Shown here: in pieces, positions 34,556 to 45,528 of the stretch
How the letters are laid out: every line of letters begins with the position of its first letter
Numbering within the stretch: position 1 is the stretch's first letter
Source of the DNA: Bathymodiolus brooksi
Lineage: Eukaryota; Mollusca; Bivalvia; Mytilida; Modiolidae
Length of the DNA: 64,000 nucleotides
Reading direction: 5' to 3'
NCBI GenBank assembly: GCA_963680875.1
Contig: OY804575.1
Location: forward strand, 33,453,103-33,517,102
Notes under the pieces: generated by a model
Told to the model about the DNA's origin: nothing
What the model saw: the letters and a program-made list of their open reading frames with translations, nothing else
The model's database searches: none
Made by a program: the position numbers and the translations under genes

Positions 34556-36558
34556 ACTCTGGTGAGTACGTAATAAATAATGAGGATAAAGCCAATATAT
34601 TAAACAACTGTTTCTGCTCCATAACGGAAATAGAAAATTCTAATGTTCTTACCCTCGATTTTCATGATCGCACAGGTAATAGAATAGACACTCTACATAT
34701 AACTTCAGATGAAGTTAAGGACATACTTGAATGTCTACAGCTTGGGAAAGCAGTAGGTAGCGATCTGATAAGTCACTGTATGTTAAAAAATACGGCTTCT
34801 ACAATTTGTAAACCCCTCCAGTTAATATTTAATTATTCCCTACAAACTAGAAAATTTCCAAAAATTTGGAAGTCGGCTATAGTTATTGCACTCTTTAAGA
34901 AAGGTATAAAATCTGACCCATCAAATTATCGACCTATTAGTCTACTTAGTTGTGTTGGGAAAGTTTTTGAACGTGTTGTTTTCAAATATATATTTAATTT
35001 CTTATTGGACAACTCTCTTATTTATAAATATCAGTCCGGATTTATGCGCGGACACTCAACCGTGCACCAACTTATTGAAATTTACCACAATATTTGTTTA
35101 TCATTAGAAAATCGTGAAGTTATGTGTACTGTATTTTGTGATATATCAAAAGCCTTTGATAAAGTTTGGCACCGTGGCCTACTTAAAAAATTAAAAGCTT
35201 ACGGAATTTCCGGGAATTTGTTGCATTGGTTTGAAAATTACTTGAGTGACAGAAATCAAAAAGTTGTTCTACAAAATTGTCTTTCAGAAGTAGGGAACAT
35301 TAAAGGTGGGGTACCACAAGGATCAGTGTTAGGCCCTTTGCTATTCATATTATATATCAATGATATTACTGAAGATATTCAAAGTCTTTCGCGATTGTTT
35401 GCTGATGATACATCACTATCGTATTCATCTTCTAATATAAATGAAATTGAACAAAGATTAAATTCAGATATAACGAAAATTTACAATTGGTCAACAAAAT
35501 GGTTAGTGGATTTTAATCCCCAAAAAACTAAATGTATGCTATTCTCAACAAATCAGGGAAATATTAAGCCTCAAATACTTTTTAATAACGAGGATGTTGA
35601 ATTTGTAGTAAATCATAAACATTTGGGTGTTACGTTTTCATCGAATTGTAAATGGCATTGTCACATTCAAAATATATTAAAAAGCACATCTGGTCAACTG
35701 TCTATGCTACGTAAATTCAAAATTAAACTTAACAGGGAAAATCTTGAAAAAATATATTTTACTTATATAAGGCCATTATTAGAGTATGCGTGTGAACTGT
35801 GGGATGGTTGTACTATTTTGGATTTAAATAAAATTGAACAAATACAACACGAAGCTGCTAGAATTGTTACTGGGTTGCCAAAATTTACAAGCATAGAATC
35901 CCTATATTTTGAAACTGGGTGGGAACCCCTCCATTCTCGTAGACATAGTAGAAAATTAAACTTGTTCTACAAAATACGTAATAATGATAGTCCTTTATAT
36001 TTATACGATTGTTTACTGCCTTTTATACGAGAGGAAAATGAATTAAATTTGCGCAACCAAACCGAATTTAGAAATCCATTCACTAGATTACAATTATTTG
36101 CAAACTCCTTTTTCCCTTCTACTATTAAATCATGGAATAAATTAAGTCCACAATTAAGAAATGCACCTACTCTAAATAGATTCAAACAAGCAAATAAAAA
36201 TCATACAATAAAACCCCCCAAATTTTACATTGCCGGATGTAGAATATTAAATATAATTCACACTAGACTGAGACATAGATCCAGTAGCTTGAATGCTGAT
36301 CTTTTTCGTGTGCATTTGGCTAATGATCCAGGCTGTATATGTGGGTGTGCATTTGAAGATGCAATTCATTATATATTAGAATGTTGTCTTTACAACGAAG
36401 CAAGAGAAGAATTGAAATTAAGACTAGTTTTTCTTAATGAACTTAAAATTGAAGTCCTACTTTTTGGCGATGACACCTTAACTGAGATGCAGAATCTGCA
36501 AATTTTCAAATCTGTACAACTTTACACCAAACGAACAAAACGTTTTACCCATTTATGA
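34543..36558 (+). CDS. LINE reverse transcriptase frame
   Basis: About 670 residues; the first listed codon is TTG because the frame really continues from the EN frame across a 1-base shift. RT motifs in order: SNYRPISLLSCVGKVFERVV, GFMRGHSTVHQL, FCDISKAFDKVWHRGLLKKL, GVPQGSVLGPLLFILYINDI and the catalytic FADD (residues about 286-289), then HLGVTFSSNCKW and YIRPLLEYACELWDGC. The C-terminus has a CGC...H...ECCLYNEAREEL knuckle. The frame is otherwise open to a TGA at 36556-36558, so RT looks catalytically complete. It copies its RNA at a nicked chromosomal target. Confidence 0.95.
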   Translation: MQKLDSGEYVINNEDKANILNNCFCSITEIENSNVLTLDFHDRTGNRIDTLHITSDEVKDILECLQLGKAVGSDLISHCMLKNTASTICKPLQLIFNYSLQTRKFPKIWKSAIVIALFKKGIKSDPSNYRPISLLSCVGKVFERVVFKYIFNFLLDNSLIYKYQSGFMRGHSTVHQLIEIYHNICLSLENREVMCTVFCDISKAFDKVWHRGLLKKLKAYGISGNLLHWFENYLSDRNQKVVLQNCLSEVGNIKGGVPQGSVLGPLLFILYINDITEDIQSLSRLFADDTSLSYSSSNINEIEQRLNSDITKIYNWSTKWLVDFNPQKTKCMLFSTNQGNIKPQILFNNEDVEFVVNHKHLGVTFSSNCKWHCHIQNILKSTSGQLSMLRKFKIKLNRENLEKIYFTYIRPLLEYACELWDGCTILDLNKIEQIQHEAARIVTGLPKFTSIESLYFETGWEPLHSRRHSRKLNLFYKIRNNDSPLYLYDCLLPFIREENELNLRNQTEFRNPFTRLQLFANSFFPSTIKSWNKLSPQLRNAPTLNRFKQANKNHTIKPPKFYIAGCRILNIIHTRLRHRSSSLNADLFRVHLANDPGCICGCAFEDAIHYILECCLYNEAREELKLRLVFLNELKIEVLLFGDDTLTEMQNLQIFKSVQLYTKRTKRFTHL

Positions 36559-36900
36559 TCACAACACCCCCTCCCCTTCCTAAATATATATTTGATTAAT
36601 TAATCAATCAATCAATCAATCAATTTCATCTCAGATACAAGTATGGTAAAACTTGCTTATATTATATAATTTCATGCTTTTTGTTTTGTATTTTGTTTTT
36701 TTTTGTTGTGTCTCGTTTTTTTTTTTTTTTCATTTTTCAAAGAATTTATTTATAATGTTGTATATTGTATTTTACTATTGCTGACGCATGTACTATTGTA
36801 GTTATTTATTATGTGGATAGGACCCTTGTAAATTGTAATAATTTGTGTCCAATCCAATTGTTATAATATTTAGCAATAAAATATGTTTAATCTAATAAAT

Positions 36901-37100
36901 CATGAAAGCCGAGGTCCAGGTGTGAATGCTTTTTATTGGTGTAGATTTCTTATTTATTATTGACAGGACTCCCCCTTTAACAGATAATTCGCCGTCCAGA
37001 TTTGACTCGTTTACAAGGTCCCTGTTTGATTTTAGAAGAACGCTTAATTCTATCAATTCACCATTTTTTCTTTTATTTTGACTGGTATATGTGCCGAAAT
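36901..37100 (-). pseudogene. Gag-like segment right of the LINE insertion
   Basis: The minus strand reads ELIELSVLLKSNRDLVNESN, GELSVKGGVLSIINK and IKSIHTWTSAFM up to the LINE 3' end at about 36900. The ...I.TW..AF pattern is typical of bivalve Gag-like multicopy proteins (recalled pattern). The piece expected next lies left of the LINE, at 33005 downward. Confidence 0.5.
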
Positions 37101-38286
37101 TGGTTAAAAAACACCGGAAATGTTTTCCGGGAATTGAAATTCTTGTAAACGAGTATCAATGGCATTAAATGTATTGGATCCCCCCGAATTGTGTGGTTCT
37201 GTAAAAATAATAGGATCACATGACATACCTAGATTTTGATTTTGTCTACTGGGGCCTGGCTGGGAATCTGATGTCAGCAAACTGAGTTGATTACTGTTCA
37301 AGCGACTCTGGTTATTTTGATTCGAAGGCAGTCCAGTTGATTCTGTCTGCTTGTACTCTGTCCCGGATCGGATGTACTTAGCTGCAATAATGTAGCTCCT
37401 GTGACAAACTTGTGTCTCGGCAGAGCTACAACGCGGTCCCATTCCTCACAATGGAGCAAAAAAAAAGTTGCAGTTGAAACATAAAAACTCACTATTTACG
37501 CTTCGAACATTTCATTATAACTATTACTGATGATCCCAGTCCTTGTTAAATCGGTTTGGCTGAGAAATATATGCTTTTCAAAGGTAGCAACAACCTTGTT
37601 CAAATTTATCGATGTTTTCCATAACCGGAAACTACGGAAGGCGGAGCTTTTCTAAATATGGTATTTCTTACTACACGCATTCACGCCTAAATCGCCAAAT
37701 ATGGTATCGACATCCAAATAGTGAGGCCGGAAATGACGAAATTCAAAAGGTTCAGAGAGAAGCTTTTTATTTTGTGGGAATTACATTCTAAAATACTGGT
37801 AGGTGATAAAAACTTGTTATAATAATGGACAAAGGGAAAGGTTATGTCTTATTATTAATAAATGCAGGCGTCAGAAGCTCTGTAAGCGAGCGCAAAAAAA
37901 TCTCGGCGGCTGCTCCATTACGTGTAATGGCATCCCGTTATAACCCTTGCGAGTAAGAGAGCATTTAGGGTTTTATTATTAGAACTAGATGTACTTGATG
38001 TCTGGTCAGGCTGAAGAGTGTTCACTGGGGATTCTCGGCTAAATACTTGTGATCTAGAAGCAGTGTTCCTAGTTCCCTCACTCAAACTAAGGACAACAGT
38101 ACGTTGTCCAGCATGTTGATCAGGTTCATCGTCATGAACAATGTTGATCACCGGTCCATGCGATACCGACAGATTGTGAGCAGGCTTCGGTCTATCTTGA
38201 ATCCTGGTATTTTTCGACTTTCTTGAAGGCCCTTCTCCGTCTAAATCTTTGGTTGTAGGCTTCCTTTGCCTTTTTGCTGGTTTCAT
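37101..38286 (-). pseudogene. N-terminal Gag-like open frame broken by a MITE and a frameshift
   Basis: ATG at 38286-38284 starts MKPAKRQRKPTTKDLDGEGP with a basic nuclear-targeting-like run, followed by a Ser/Thr/Gln/Pro-rich disordered region that enters a MITE at 37987. On its far side the original frame reads DPGQSTSRQNQLD, then soon closes; another frame carries on as LPSNQNNQSRLNSNQLS, SDSQPGPSRQNQNL and NAIDTRLQEFQFPENISG. Thus one old frameshift near 37320 plus the MITE broke it. It is collinear with the Gag-like and SGNH-like pieces at 37100-32322. The protein family is inferred, possibly the first open frame of an Ngaro/DIRS-type element or a host multicopy family. Confidence 0.5.
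37371..37995. mobile_element. 609-bp MITE, copy 2, with 8-bp target duplication
   Basis: Element 37379-37987 is bounded by gatgtact on both sides (37371-37378, 37988-37995). It matches 7614-8242 along its length in the same orientation. An 8-bp duplication and short imperfect tag...cta ends point to hAT. It lies in the Gag-like frame and disrupts it. Confidence 0.85.
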
Positions 38287-38517
38287 GACTGGAAATGTCG
38301 TCAGGATGCCACAAAATTATGTCGATTCAAATTGATATGTTTCAAAACTTTTCGAGGCAATATCAAGCATGCACGGAAGTAATGCGACGTGTATAAATGT
38401 GACGTAATCATACAAATCGGAGTGCATCCGAATACCCGGGAAATAAGGAAATAAAAATACTATTGTTTTTACTTTCATTAAATCAGTTTATCTACAAAAT
38501 AGATTAACCGTATTATA

Positions 38518-38967
38518 TACGAAATGTAATGTCACTTCTTATGTTTATATAGGAAATGTAATGTCACCTCTAATGTTAGCATAGGAAATGTAATGTCACT
38601 TCTTATGTTGATATAGGAAATGTCATGTCACTTATTATGTTGATATAGCAAATGTAATGTCACTTTTTATGTTTATATAGCAAATGTAATGTCACTTATT
38701 ATGTTGATATAGGAAATGTAATGTCACTTTTTATGTTGATATAGGAAATGTAATGTTACTTATTATGTTTATATTGGGAATGTAATGTCACTTATTATGT
38801 TTATATAGGAAATATTATGTCACTTATTATGTTGATATAGGAAATGTAATGTCACTTATTAAGCTTATATTGGGAATGTAATGTCACTTCTTGTGTTTAT
38901 ATTGGGAATGTAATGTCACTTCTTGTGTTTATATTGGGAATGTAATGTCACTTCTTATGTTTATTAT
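38518..38967 (+). repeat. 32-bp minisatellite, block 2 (about 14 units)
   Basis: Unit aggaaatgtaatgtcactta + ttatgtttatat, the same family as block 1 but one base longer. Towards the right the unit begins attgggaatg instead of ataggaaatg. Confidence 0.95.
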
Positions 38968-38970
38968 AGG

Positions 38971-39116
38971 ATTAAACACTGTTTTTTAGGAAATTATCTA
39001 TGTATAAACTCTGGCAGCTCACTCACAAACTGAATAAAGTCGGACTTTATGTAAAGTTTGTGAGTGAGCTGCCGGAGTTTATACATAGACAATTTCCTAA
39101 AAACACAGTGTTTAAT
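38971..39116. repeat. long inverted repeat between minisatellite blocks
   Basis: Arms of about 61 bases (38971-39031 and 39055-39116) starting attaaacactg and ending cagtgtttaat, with few mismatches, around a loop that itself forms ataaagtc/gactttat. A 78-residue open frame (39000-39236) is an artefact of this palindrome. Confidence 0.9.
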
Positions 39117-39632
39117 TCTTATAATTCTTATTCTTGGACGTCGTGTTTGTTTTCGACGCTAAATACTATTAAAGAAATACCCAAGGAGAGCCTCAAACAA
39201 TGGACATACAATACACTGTATACGATTGTAAACTGAAAAAAAATCCGCGAAATGTTATTGACGACTTTGGAACATAACCAACATGACGTCATTGACGCCA
39301 TATGAAGACTTCCAGTTTAAAACGTAAAGATTAGACGTTATTTGGCTTCGTGTACGCTTCAAGTTTGATACAATTTAACTAAAATAAGTTTTCAAGGTAA
39401 GCTTATTAATTATTTTTGTGTATTGTTGTAAATATGACATGTAGGATTTCACATTTTCAAGATGGCAGATCCTTCCAGCAGAACTCGTAGATTTATACGC
39501 GTGGAATGACCGGGGGAAAAGGTAGTCCGGCAAACGGAAATATTGATTTATAAATTCCTTTCGAATGACGTAGAATAAGTGACGATATCCAATCGGATTA
39601 CGAGTTATTGATAAATTCTAGTAAGAATAGAA
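39117..39632. other. unique sequence between minisatellite blocks
   Basis: It contains no supported gene. A possible donor (tttcaag|gtaagc, 39391-39403) and, after a possible acceptor, a short ATG frame at 39461 (MADPSSRTRRFIRVE, then stop) could be remnants of a small exon pair on the plus strand, but nothing confirms it. Confidence 0.3.
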
Positions 39633-40170
39633 TTATATTGGGAATGTAATGTCACTTCTTGTGTTTATATTGGGAATGTAATGTCACTTTTTGTGTTGAT
39701 ATTGGGAATGTAATGTCACTTCTTATGTTTATATTGGGGATGTAATGTCACTTCTTGTGTTTATATTGGGAATGTAATGTCACTTATTATGCTTATATTG
39801 GGAATGTAATGTCACTTTTTATGTTTATATTGGGAATGTAATGTCACTTCTTGTGTTTATATTGGGAATGTAATGTCACTTATTATGCTTATATTGGGAA
39901 TGTAATGTCACTTCTTATGTTTATATTGGGAATGTAATGTCACTTATTATGTTTATATAGGAAATGTTATGTCACTTATTATGTTTATATAGGAAATGTA
40001 ATGTCACTTATTATGTTGATATAGGAAATGTAATTGTCATTTCTTATGCTTATATAGGAAATGTAATGTCACTTATTATGCTTATATTGGGAATGTAATG
40101 TCACTTCTTATGTTTATATTGGAAATGTAATGTTACTTCTTATGTTTATATAGGAAATGTAATGTTACTT
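39633..40170 (+). repeat. 32-bp minisatellite, block 3 (about 17 units)
   Basis: Same unit as block 2, first mostly in the attgggaatgtaatgtcact form, then returning to ataggaaatg near 39955. It abuts an RT-element fragment at about 40186. Confidence 0.95.
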
Positions 40171-40185
40171 CTTATGATTAAAAAC

Positions 40186-40960
40186 AAAACTATACGACAA
40201 ACGCGATGACTTCACTTTTCCAATAGTCAACTTTCCCTTCATCAGTAGCAATATTCCAGCATCACCAGCGTATGGAGTTTACATTTCACAACTCGTACGT
40301 TATTCTAGAGCTTGTGCCCAGTACAGTGATTTTCTGGACAGAGCTCAGCTGCTGACGCAAAAGCTACCCAAACAAGGCTACGTTGCTCCTAGGTTGAAGT
40401 CATCGCTACAAAAACTCTAGTCTTCATCACAATTTAGTTGAGCGTTATGAAATATCCATATCTCAAATGACAATTGATTTTTTACGTTTTACGTAGATAT
40501 TATCTTTCCTCTATCACTGCCAATTCTTTTACCGGACTGATATGAGCAGGAACTGTTTACCCTTCGCGAGCACCTGAGGTCACTCCCGGTTTTTTTGGTG
40601 GGCTCCGTGTTGCTCATCTTTTTAGTTTTTTGTGTTATCATATTATGTGTCTTTACGTTCCGAGTTTAGTGTTGTGATGTCCGTTGTTATTTTTGCATGA
40701 AAACGATGTTCGGTTCGTCTTTGCCTCCAGTTGTTGGTAGGAGGGCGCATGTCTTACTTATCTTGCTAGCGCTTGTTTGCGTATAGGGGTGTCCAACACA
40801 TATTGTGTTATGTTTTTGCTTTGTTTTTCTTCGTCTTGTGTACCCTGTGTTGCCAGTTTCTCTGGATTGTTCATTTGTTATTGCACCTTCGGTATTCTCT
40901 AAAGTTTATTGTAACCAAGGTAATAAAAAGCGTTAATGTTTTTTTTAAGTTGAACTTTAC
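40186..40960 (+). pseudogene. RT-element C-terminal coding remnant and 3' UTR (sense)
   Basis: Broken frames give FPIVNFPFISSNIPASPAYG then VYISQLVRYSRACAQYSDFL, LLTQKLPKQGYVAPRLKSS and SISQMTIDFL, followed by a 3' UTR with gcgagcacctgaggtcactc and a distal ttgcaccttcggtattctct. The UTR is the complement of the antisense repeats elsewhere in the window. It lacks the catalytic RT core. Confidence 0.8.
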
Positions 40961-41640
40961 TTTAGCGTCGGTAATAAACATTTGGTTTATAAACTCTAGA
41001 TAGTTATGAAAAACTAAATCAGGTGTAGGAACTAATGTAATGCTAAACATCACGAAACCTGTTGGAGTGGACATAACAAACGTACGTAGTATTCTTACAA
41101 ATACTTTCATCAATGTGTCGGATATCATATTAAGAAAAATATAATCGATACATAAAAGTCAGTCATGTGGTGAAGATCAATTAAAGTCGTTTGGATAAGT
41201 AATGTCGGTATCAAATGTAAACATCAGCTACTTCATTATAAAAGAATTCAATAGATAAAAGTCTGTCTGAAACCGTAAAGTGTAGAAGTGGAAAGTAATG
41301 CACAACTGAAACGAACGCAGTTAATTTACAATGTTTATTTACAAAGCACGCAAACTTCAAACAATTATTTCTCCTATAATATAAACATGGTTTATTTATC
41401 TTTGCCAGATATATTTCCTGTTTAGGTCTTGCAGGCAATGTTAAATCTCGAGTGTTGAACTGAAGTTTGTACGTCGATTCGAGAAAGCAAAAGTTGAATT
41501 TAGTTTGTACTGGAGGACAGCATCTTCTTTAAGGCGAAAATATCATGAACAATAGTGGAAGGTGCATATTACAACACTACCAGATATCAAAAATACAAAA
41601 AAAAACCAATTTGGTTGACAATGCAAATAAACATCAACAC
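40961..41640. other. no gene recognised
   Basis: AT-rich with short chance frames. No supported repeat. Confidence 0.4.
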
Positions 41641-41644
41641 AGAC

Positions 41645-43290
41645 AGATAAAACTAGAGGCTCAGCCCACTGAGCCTGTATCGCTCACCTGACAATAGAAT
41701 GATACTGAAGCAAATTTTAAAGGGAGATAATCATTACCTTAAAAAACAGCATCCATCTTGAATGGAGGGTGGGGCTGTCGGACACAATTTTGAAAGGGAC
41801 ACACCCAGGGACCATCTATGCCAAGTTTGGCTCCATTTGGCCAAGCTGTTTCAGAGGAGAAGATTTTTTAACATTAGCCAATCAGAAAAAAGAATTAATC
41901 TTGGCGGCCATGTTTGTAGGCCAAATGGAACGAAATGGAGAAACTTTATAGAGGACCTTACATAGATGCTTACTGCCAAGTTTGGTTCCATTTGGCCAAG
42001 TTGTTTCAGAGGAGAAGATTAAAATATGAAAAGTTAACGGACGGATGACGGACGCCAAGTGATGGCAATACCTCACATGGCCCTTTGGGTCAGATGAGCT
42101 AAAAAATTATGAAAAAAGGGCAATAACTCCTAGACGGATAATTAGATTTACTTCAAAATTGCAGGGCATGTAGATCTTGACAAGCTGAACATGTTTTCAG
42201 TTTACACTCAACATCTATCTCTTATAGTTTTTGAAATAAAGGATGAAAAGTATTAACATTTTTAAAATTTGATGAAAAAAGGACAATAACTTCAAGATGG
42301 GTAATCAGATTTACTTTAAAATTGCAGGCTAGGTTGATCTTGACATGCTGAACATGTTTGCTGTTTAAAATTAACATCTATCTCTTATAGTTTTTGAAAT
42401 AAAGGACAAAAGGTATTAACATTTTGAAAATTTGACGAAAAAAAGGGCAATAACTCCAAATTGGGTACTCAGATTAACATCAAAATTACAGTGTATGTAG
42501 ATCTTAATATGCTGCACATGTTTGCAATTTAAACTTAACCTTTATCTCTAATAGTTTTTGAAATATCAGACAAAAATGTTTAAAATAAAAAAACAAAAAT
42601 AAAAAAGGGCAATAACTCCTAGACGGATAATCAGATTTACTTCACAATTGCAGGGCATGTAGATCTTGACATGCTGCACATGTTTGCTGTTTAAACTTAA
42701 CATCTATCTCTTATAGTTTTTGAAATAAAAAACGAAAAGTATTAAAATTTTGAAAATTTGATGAAAAAAGGGCAATAACTCCAAGATAGGTAATCAGATT
42801 TTCTTTAAAATTTCAGGGTAGTTAGATCTTCCTGTGCTGATCATTTTTACCCATAACAGATTTCTGATATTATTAACGGTTTTTGAGTTGTTACCAAAAA
42901 CGTGCAATTTTACCATATGTTCTATTTTTAGTAACAGCGGCCATGTTTGTTGGCCGAATAGAACTAAATGAAGAAGTTTTATAGAGGATCTTACATAGAT
43001 GCTTCCTGCCAAGTTTGGCTCCATTTGGCCAAGCAGTTTCAGAGGAGAAGATTTTTTTAACATTAGCCAATCAGAAACAAGAATTGCCCTTGGCGGCCAT
43101 ATTTGTTGGCGGAATGGGACGAAATGAAGAGACTTTATAGAGGACCTTATATAGATGCTTTCTGCCAAGTTTGGTTCCATTTGGTCAGTTGTTTCAGAGG
43201 AGTAGATTAAAATATGAAAAGTTAACGGACGGACGACGGACGCCAAGTGATGGCAATACCTCACATGACCCTTTGGGTCAGGTGAGCTAA
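41645..43290. repeat. interspersed repeat with about 160-bp internal tandem core
   Basis: Ends carry cgctcacctgac (left, about 41690) and gggtcaggtgagct (right, about 43275), inverted to each other; an internal gggtcagatgagct at 42088 suggests two joined copies. Between 42110 and 42880 the phrase gggcaataactcc recurs about every 155-165 bases with ...cttatagtttttgaaata.... Flanking blocks ccaagtttggctccatttgg and ggcggccat..ttgt.ggc occur twice or more. This is a well-known type of bivalve repeat; the 156-residue minus frame is an artefact. Confidence 0.75.
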
Positions 43291-43518
43291 AAAACCAGGC
43301 GACCGTTTCACTAAAGTGATCGTAAATCGTAAGTCTAAGATCACTCTTAAGATTTCCTTACGTGCACGTATACGTGCGTTTCACTAAATTAGTCCTAAGT
43401 TTAAGAGTTACGACTTACGACTTGCGGCAAGTAACATCTCCTATAATGGAGGTAAAAAGATATTGTATTGTATCATATATTTTATATATAATAAACCCAA
43501 CAGCTCAAAAGCTGATTA

Positions 43519-43685
43519 GGGGCCCGGGTGGCTCAATGAGTTAGGTCGTTGGATCTAGCAACTCATACAAGCCTATCCCTCAATACGGAGTGGGTTCGTG
43601 CCCGGCTTTCTAAATTACAAAAAGGGCGCACTCGACTCGCAGCTGAAATACTGCTGAAAGTGGGGTTAAAACACCAAAAATTTAA
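43519..43685 (+). mobile_element. tRNA-derived SINE variant with the common 3' tail
   Basis: Head ggggcccgggtggctcaatg with agtgggttcgtgcccggctt as the B-box-like part, a short body, and the tail agctgaaatactgctgaaag..ggggttaaaacacc. The tail is that of families A and B, while head and body differ. Confidence 0.75.
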
Positions 43686-44187
43686 AATCAAAAGCTGATT
43701 ACATTAATAATCACATTTTAAATGTGCTTAAATACATTTTTAATATTCAACTAATTATAAAACTCCAAAGTGATTTTTAAATGAATAAATAAACCAAAGC
43801 TATCAGGAAAAAAATGTTAAGTGTAAAAATTTACCGAAATTGGAGAAGAAATTTTTGCTATGGAATATATTTTAACAAATTTCATGCTATATGTAAGGGG
43901 AAATTTCAAAAATGTGACCATATATATTTGGCAATACATTCATATTCTGCACTGATATTCCGTTTGCGGTGCATTTCAATTGCGCGGAAAAAAATCCTAC
44001 ATTTACGTGAAGAACTTCAACACATGACTATTGTGCGGATTTTTTTTACCTTTCTTTAAAGTACAATTCGTATTTTCATAATATTCTATGGTTTTAATAA
44101 ACACTAATGCAGGAACTTCTTTTTTAACTCTTTAACGACTTCTTTCGCCAGCCAGAATACTTAATCTGTAATCCCTGCCCACCACGG

Positions 44188-44221
44188 GGGGGAGGGGGGG
44201 GGGGGGGGGGGGGGGGGGGGA
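44188..44221 (+). repeat. poly-G run
   Basis: A G run broken by only one or two other bases, inside the 43.3-45.2 kb element. Length is likely unstable in sequencing. Confidence 0.9.
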
Positions 44222-45528
44222 GTGAGGGGTAGGATTTGGATAGTTTTATTGCATCACTATATTCACGCATATAAAATAATATGTTTCATCAACACATAAA
44301 ACAACAAAACTACACATCTTACAATATCAAACCTTAACATGTACATGTTCTGTTGATTTATATTCATAGTGAGTGTTTAACGCTTTATATAATCAATAAA
44401 AACTACCAATGAATTTTAACATTTGGACTGCTCAAATATCTGTTGCCTTCAGAATTTTTTTTTATTCATGTATGTTCCACTATTTTTTTTTTAAATTTAT
44501 ATTTCATATAATTATAGATGTTATTCTTATATCTTTTGTTTTCATTTTAAAGGCTGACCAAAGAGGCGAATAATCCATATTGCATCGTCAGTCGTGCTGC
44601 AAAATGCAGAAAATGTTATGAGTAAATCAAATATATTCTAAATAACAGGTAATCCCGCACAAATGTAAAAGAAAAGTCTCAGGTATATTTTACGGGTAAT
44701 TGTAATGCTCTTTCTCCGTGCACTAAAAGTGATACCTGTTAATCCTCAAATCCACGGAAATGTAATGTGCCCTCTGTTTGTGCTTAACTTTATTTTTGAA
44801 CCATTGTTTGTACATGCACCCGATATCATTGTTTTCTTGAAATTTCATCTAGGTACATACACTCGTTAATAACATATGTTGATATTGTAAATGCAGAACT
44901 GATAGAAAGTACACTGAAACAAACAATAATGTGTAGCAGTTTTAATGATTTTGTATGGCTCTCGAAATATAAAAAATGTTGCATGCATCTAATATTTATT
45001 GATTGCTTCATTTGATTAATGTTCATATTAAAAAAAATTGATAGCAATTCTTCTCTTCAAAAATAGATTTACGATTTACGACTTACGTGTACCTTCCACC
45101 ACTCTTAACTTTGCGATCACTTTTTATCTCGCAAGTCGTAAATCCTAACTATTAGTGAAACGGTCGTAACTCTTAAGAGTACACTTACGTCTACGTTTAC
45201 GACTTACGACCTTTAGTGAAACGATCGCCAGAAGTCAAACATCAATTTTGTACTGATATAGACGGGTTTTTCAAATTATCCCCCTTAGTACTGCACGCCG
45301 CCGCTAGGTGACATAATTGTTCCGTCCGCCATTAAGGTCGTGAATGTAGATAAACACGCAGAAACAACAAGCATTACATACTCGCAGAAGTTTACGATTT
45401 TTGAAGAAAAATGTTTGCTTGTTTCCTAATCTTAATAAAAGACATTGAAATTGTGTGTTCGTTGACCTAAATAATTTAGCGTAACATAGGGAAAAAAATG
45501 TCTATCGTTATATTTATGATAAATTTTA

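Larger units (their letters stand above)
33005..36900 (+). mobile_element. nearly complete CR1/L2-type LINE
   Basis: About 3.9 kb with an APE-type endonuclease frame, an RT frame and a 3' UTR containing (ATCA)n at 36596-36624, T-rich runs, and two aataaa motifs near 36873-36900. Only one frame break separates EN from RT, so the copy is young. It sits inside a minus-strand Gag/SGNH-like sequence, whose pieces appear on both sides. The 5' boundary is estimated and no target duplication could be fixed. Confidence 0.9.
43296..45231. mobile_element. 1.93-kb non-coding TIR element with 3-bp duplication
   Basis: Element 43299-45228 begins gcgaccgtttcactaaa and ends as the complement, gcgatcgtttcactaaa. 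Subterminal regions of about 130-170 bases on both sides repeat cgtttcactaa and acgacttacg/cgtaagtcgt phrases in inverted order. The flanks are cag on both sides (43296-43298, 45229-45231). The interior holds a SINE and a poly-G run; no transposase is visible. The superfamily is not determined. Confidence 0.7.

Noticed and set aside
39000..39236. 78-residue frame starting MYKLWQLTHKLNKVG
   Set aside because: Its first half is the arm and loop of the 38971-39116 inverted repeat; the rest has no motif.
31315..40170. CRISPR-like array
   Set aside because: Repeats are contiguous without unique spacers and the sequence is eukaryotic; it is a minisatellite.
42794..43264. 156-residue minus-strand frame
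   Set aside because: It translates the conserved block of a dispersed repeat (also read at 41882-42076 in similar words), not a gene.
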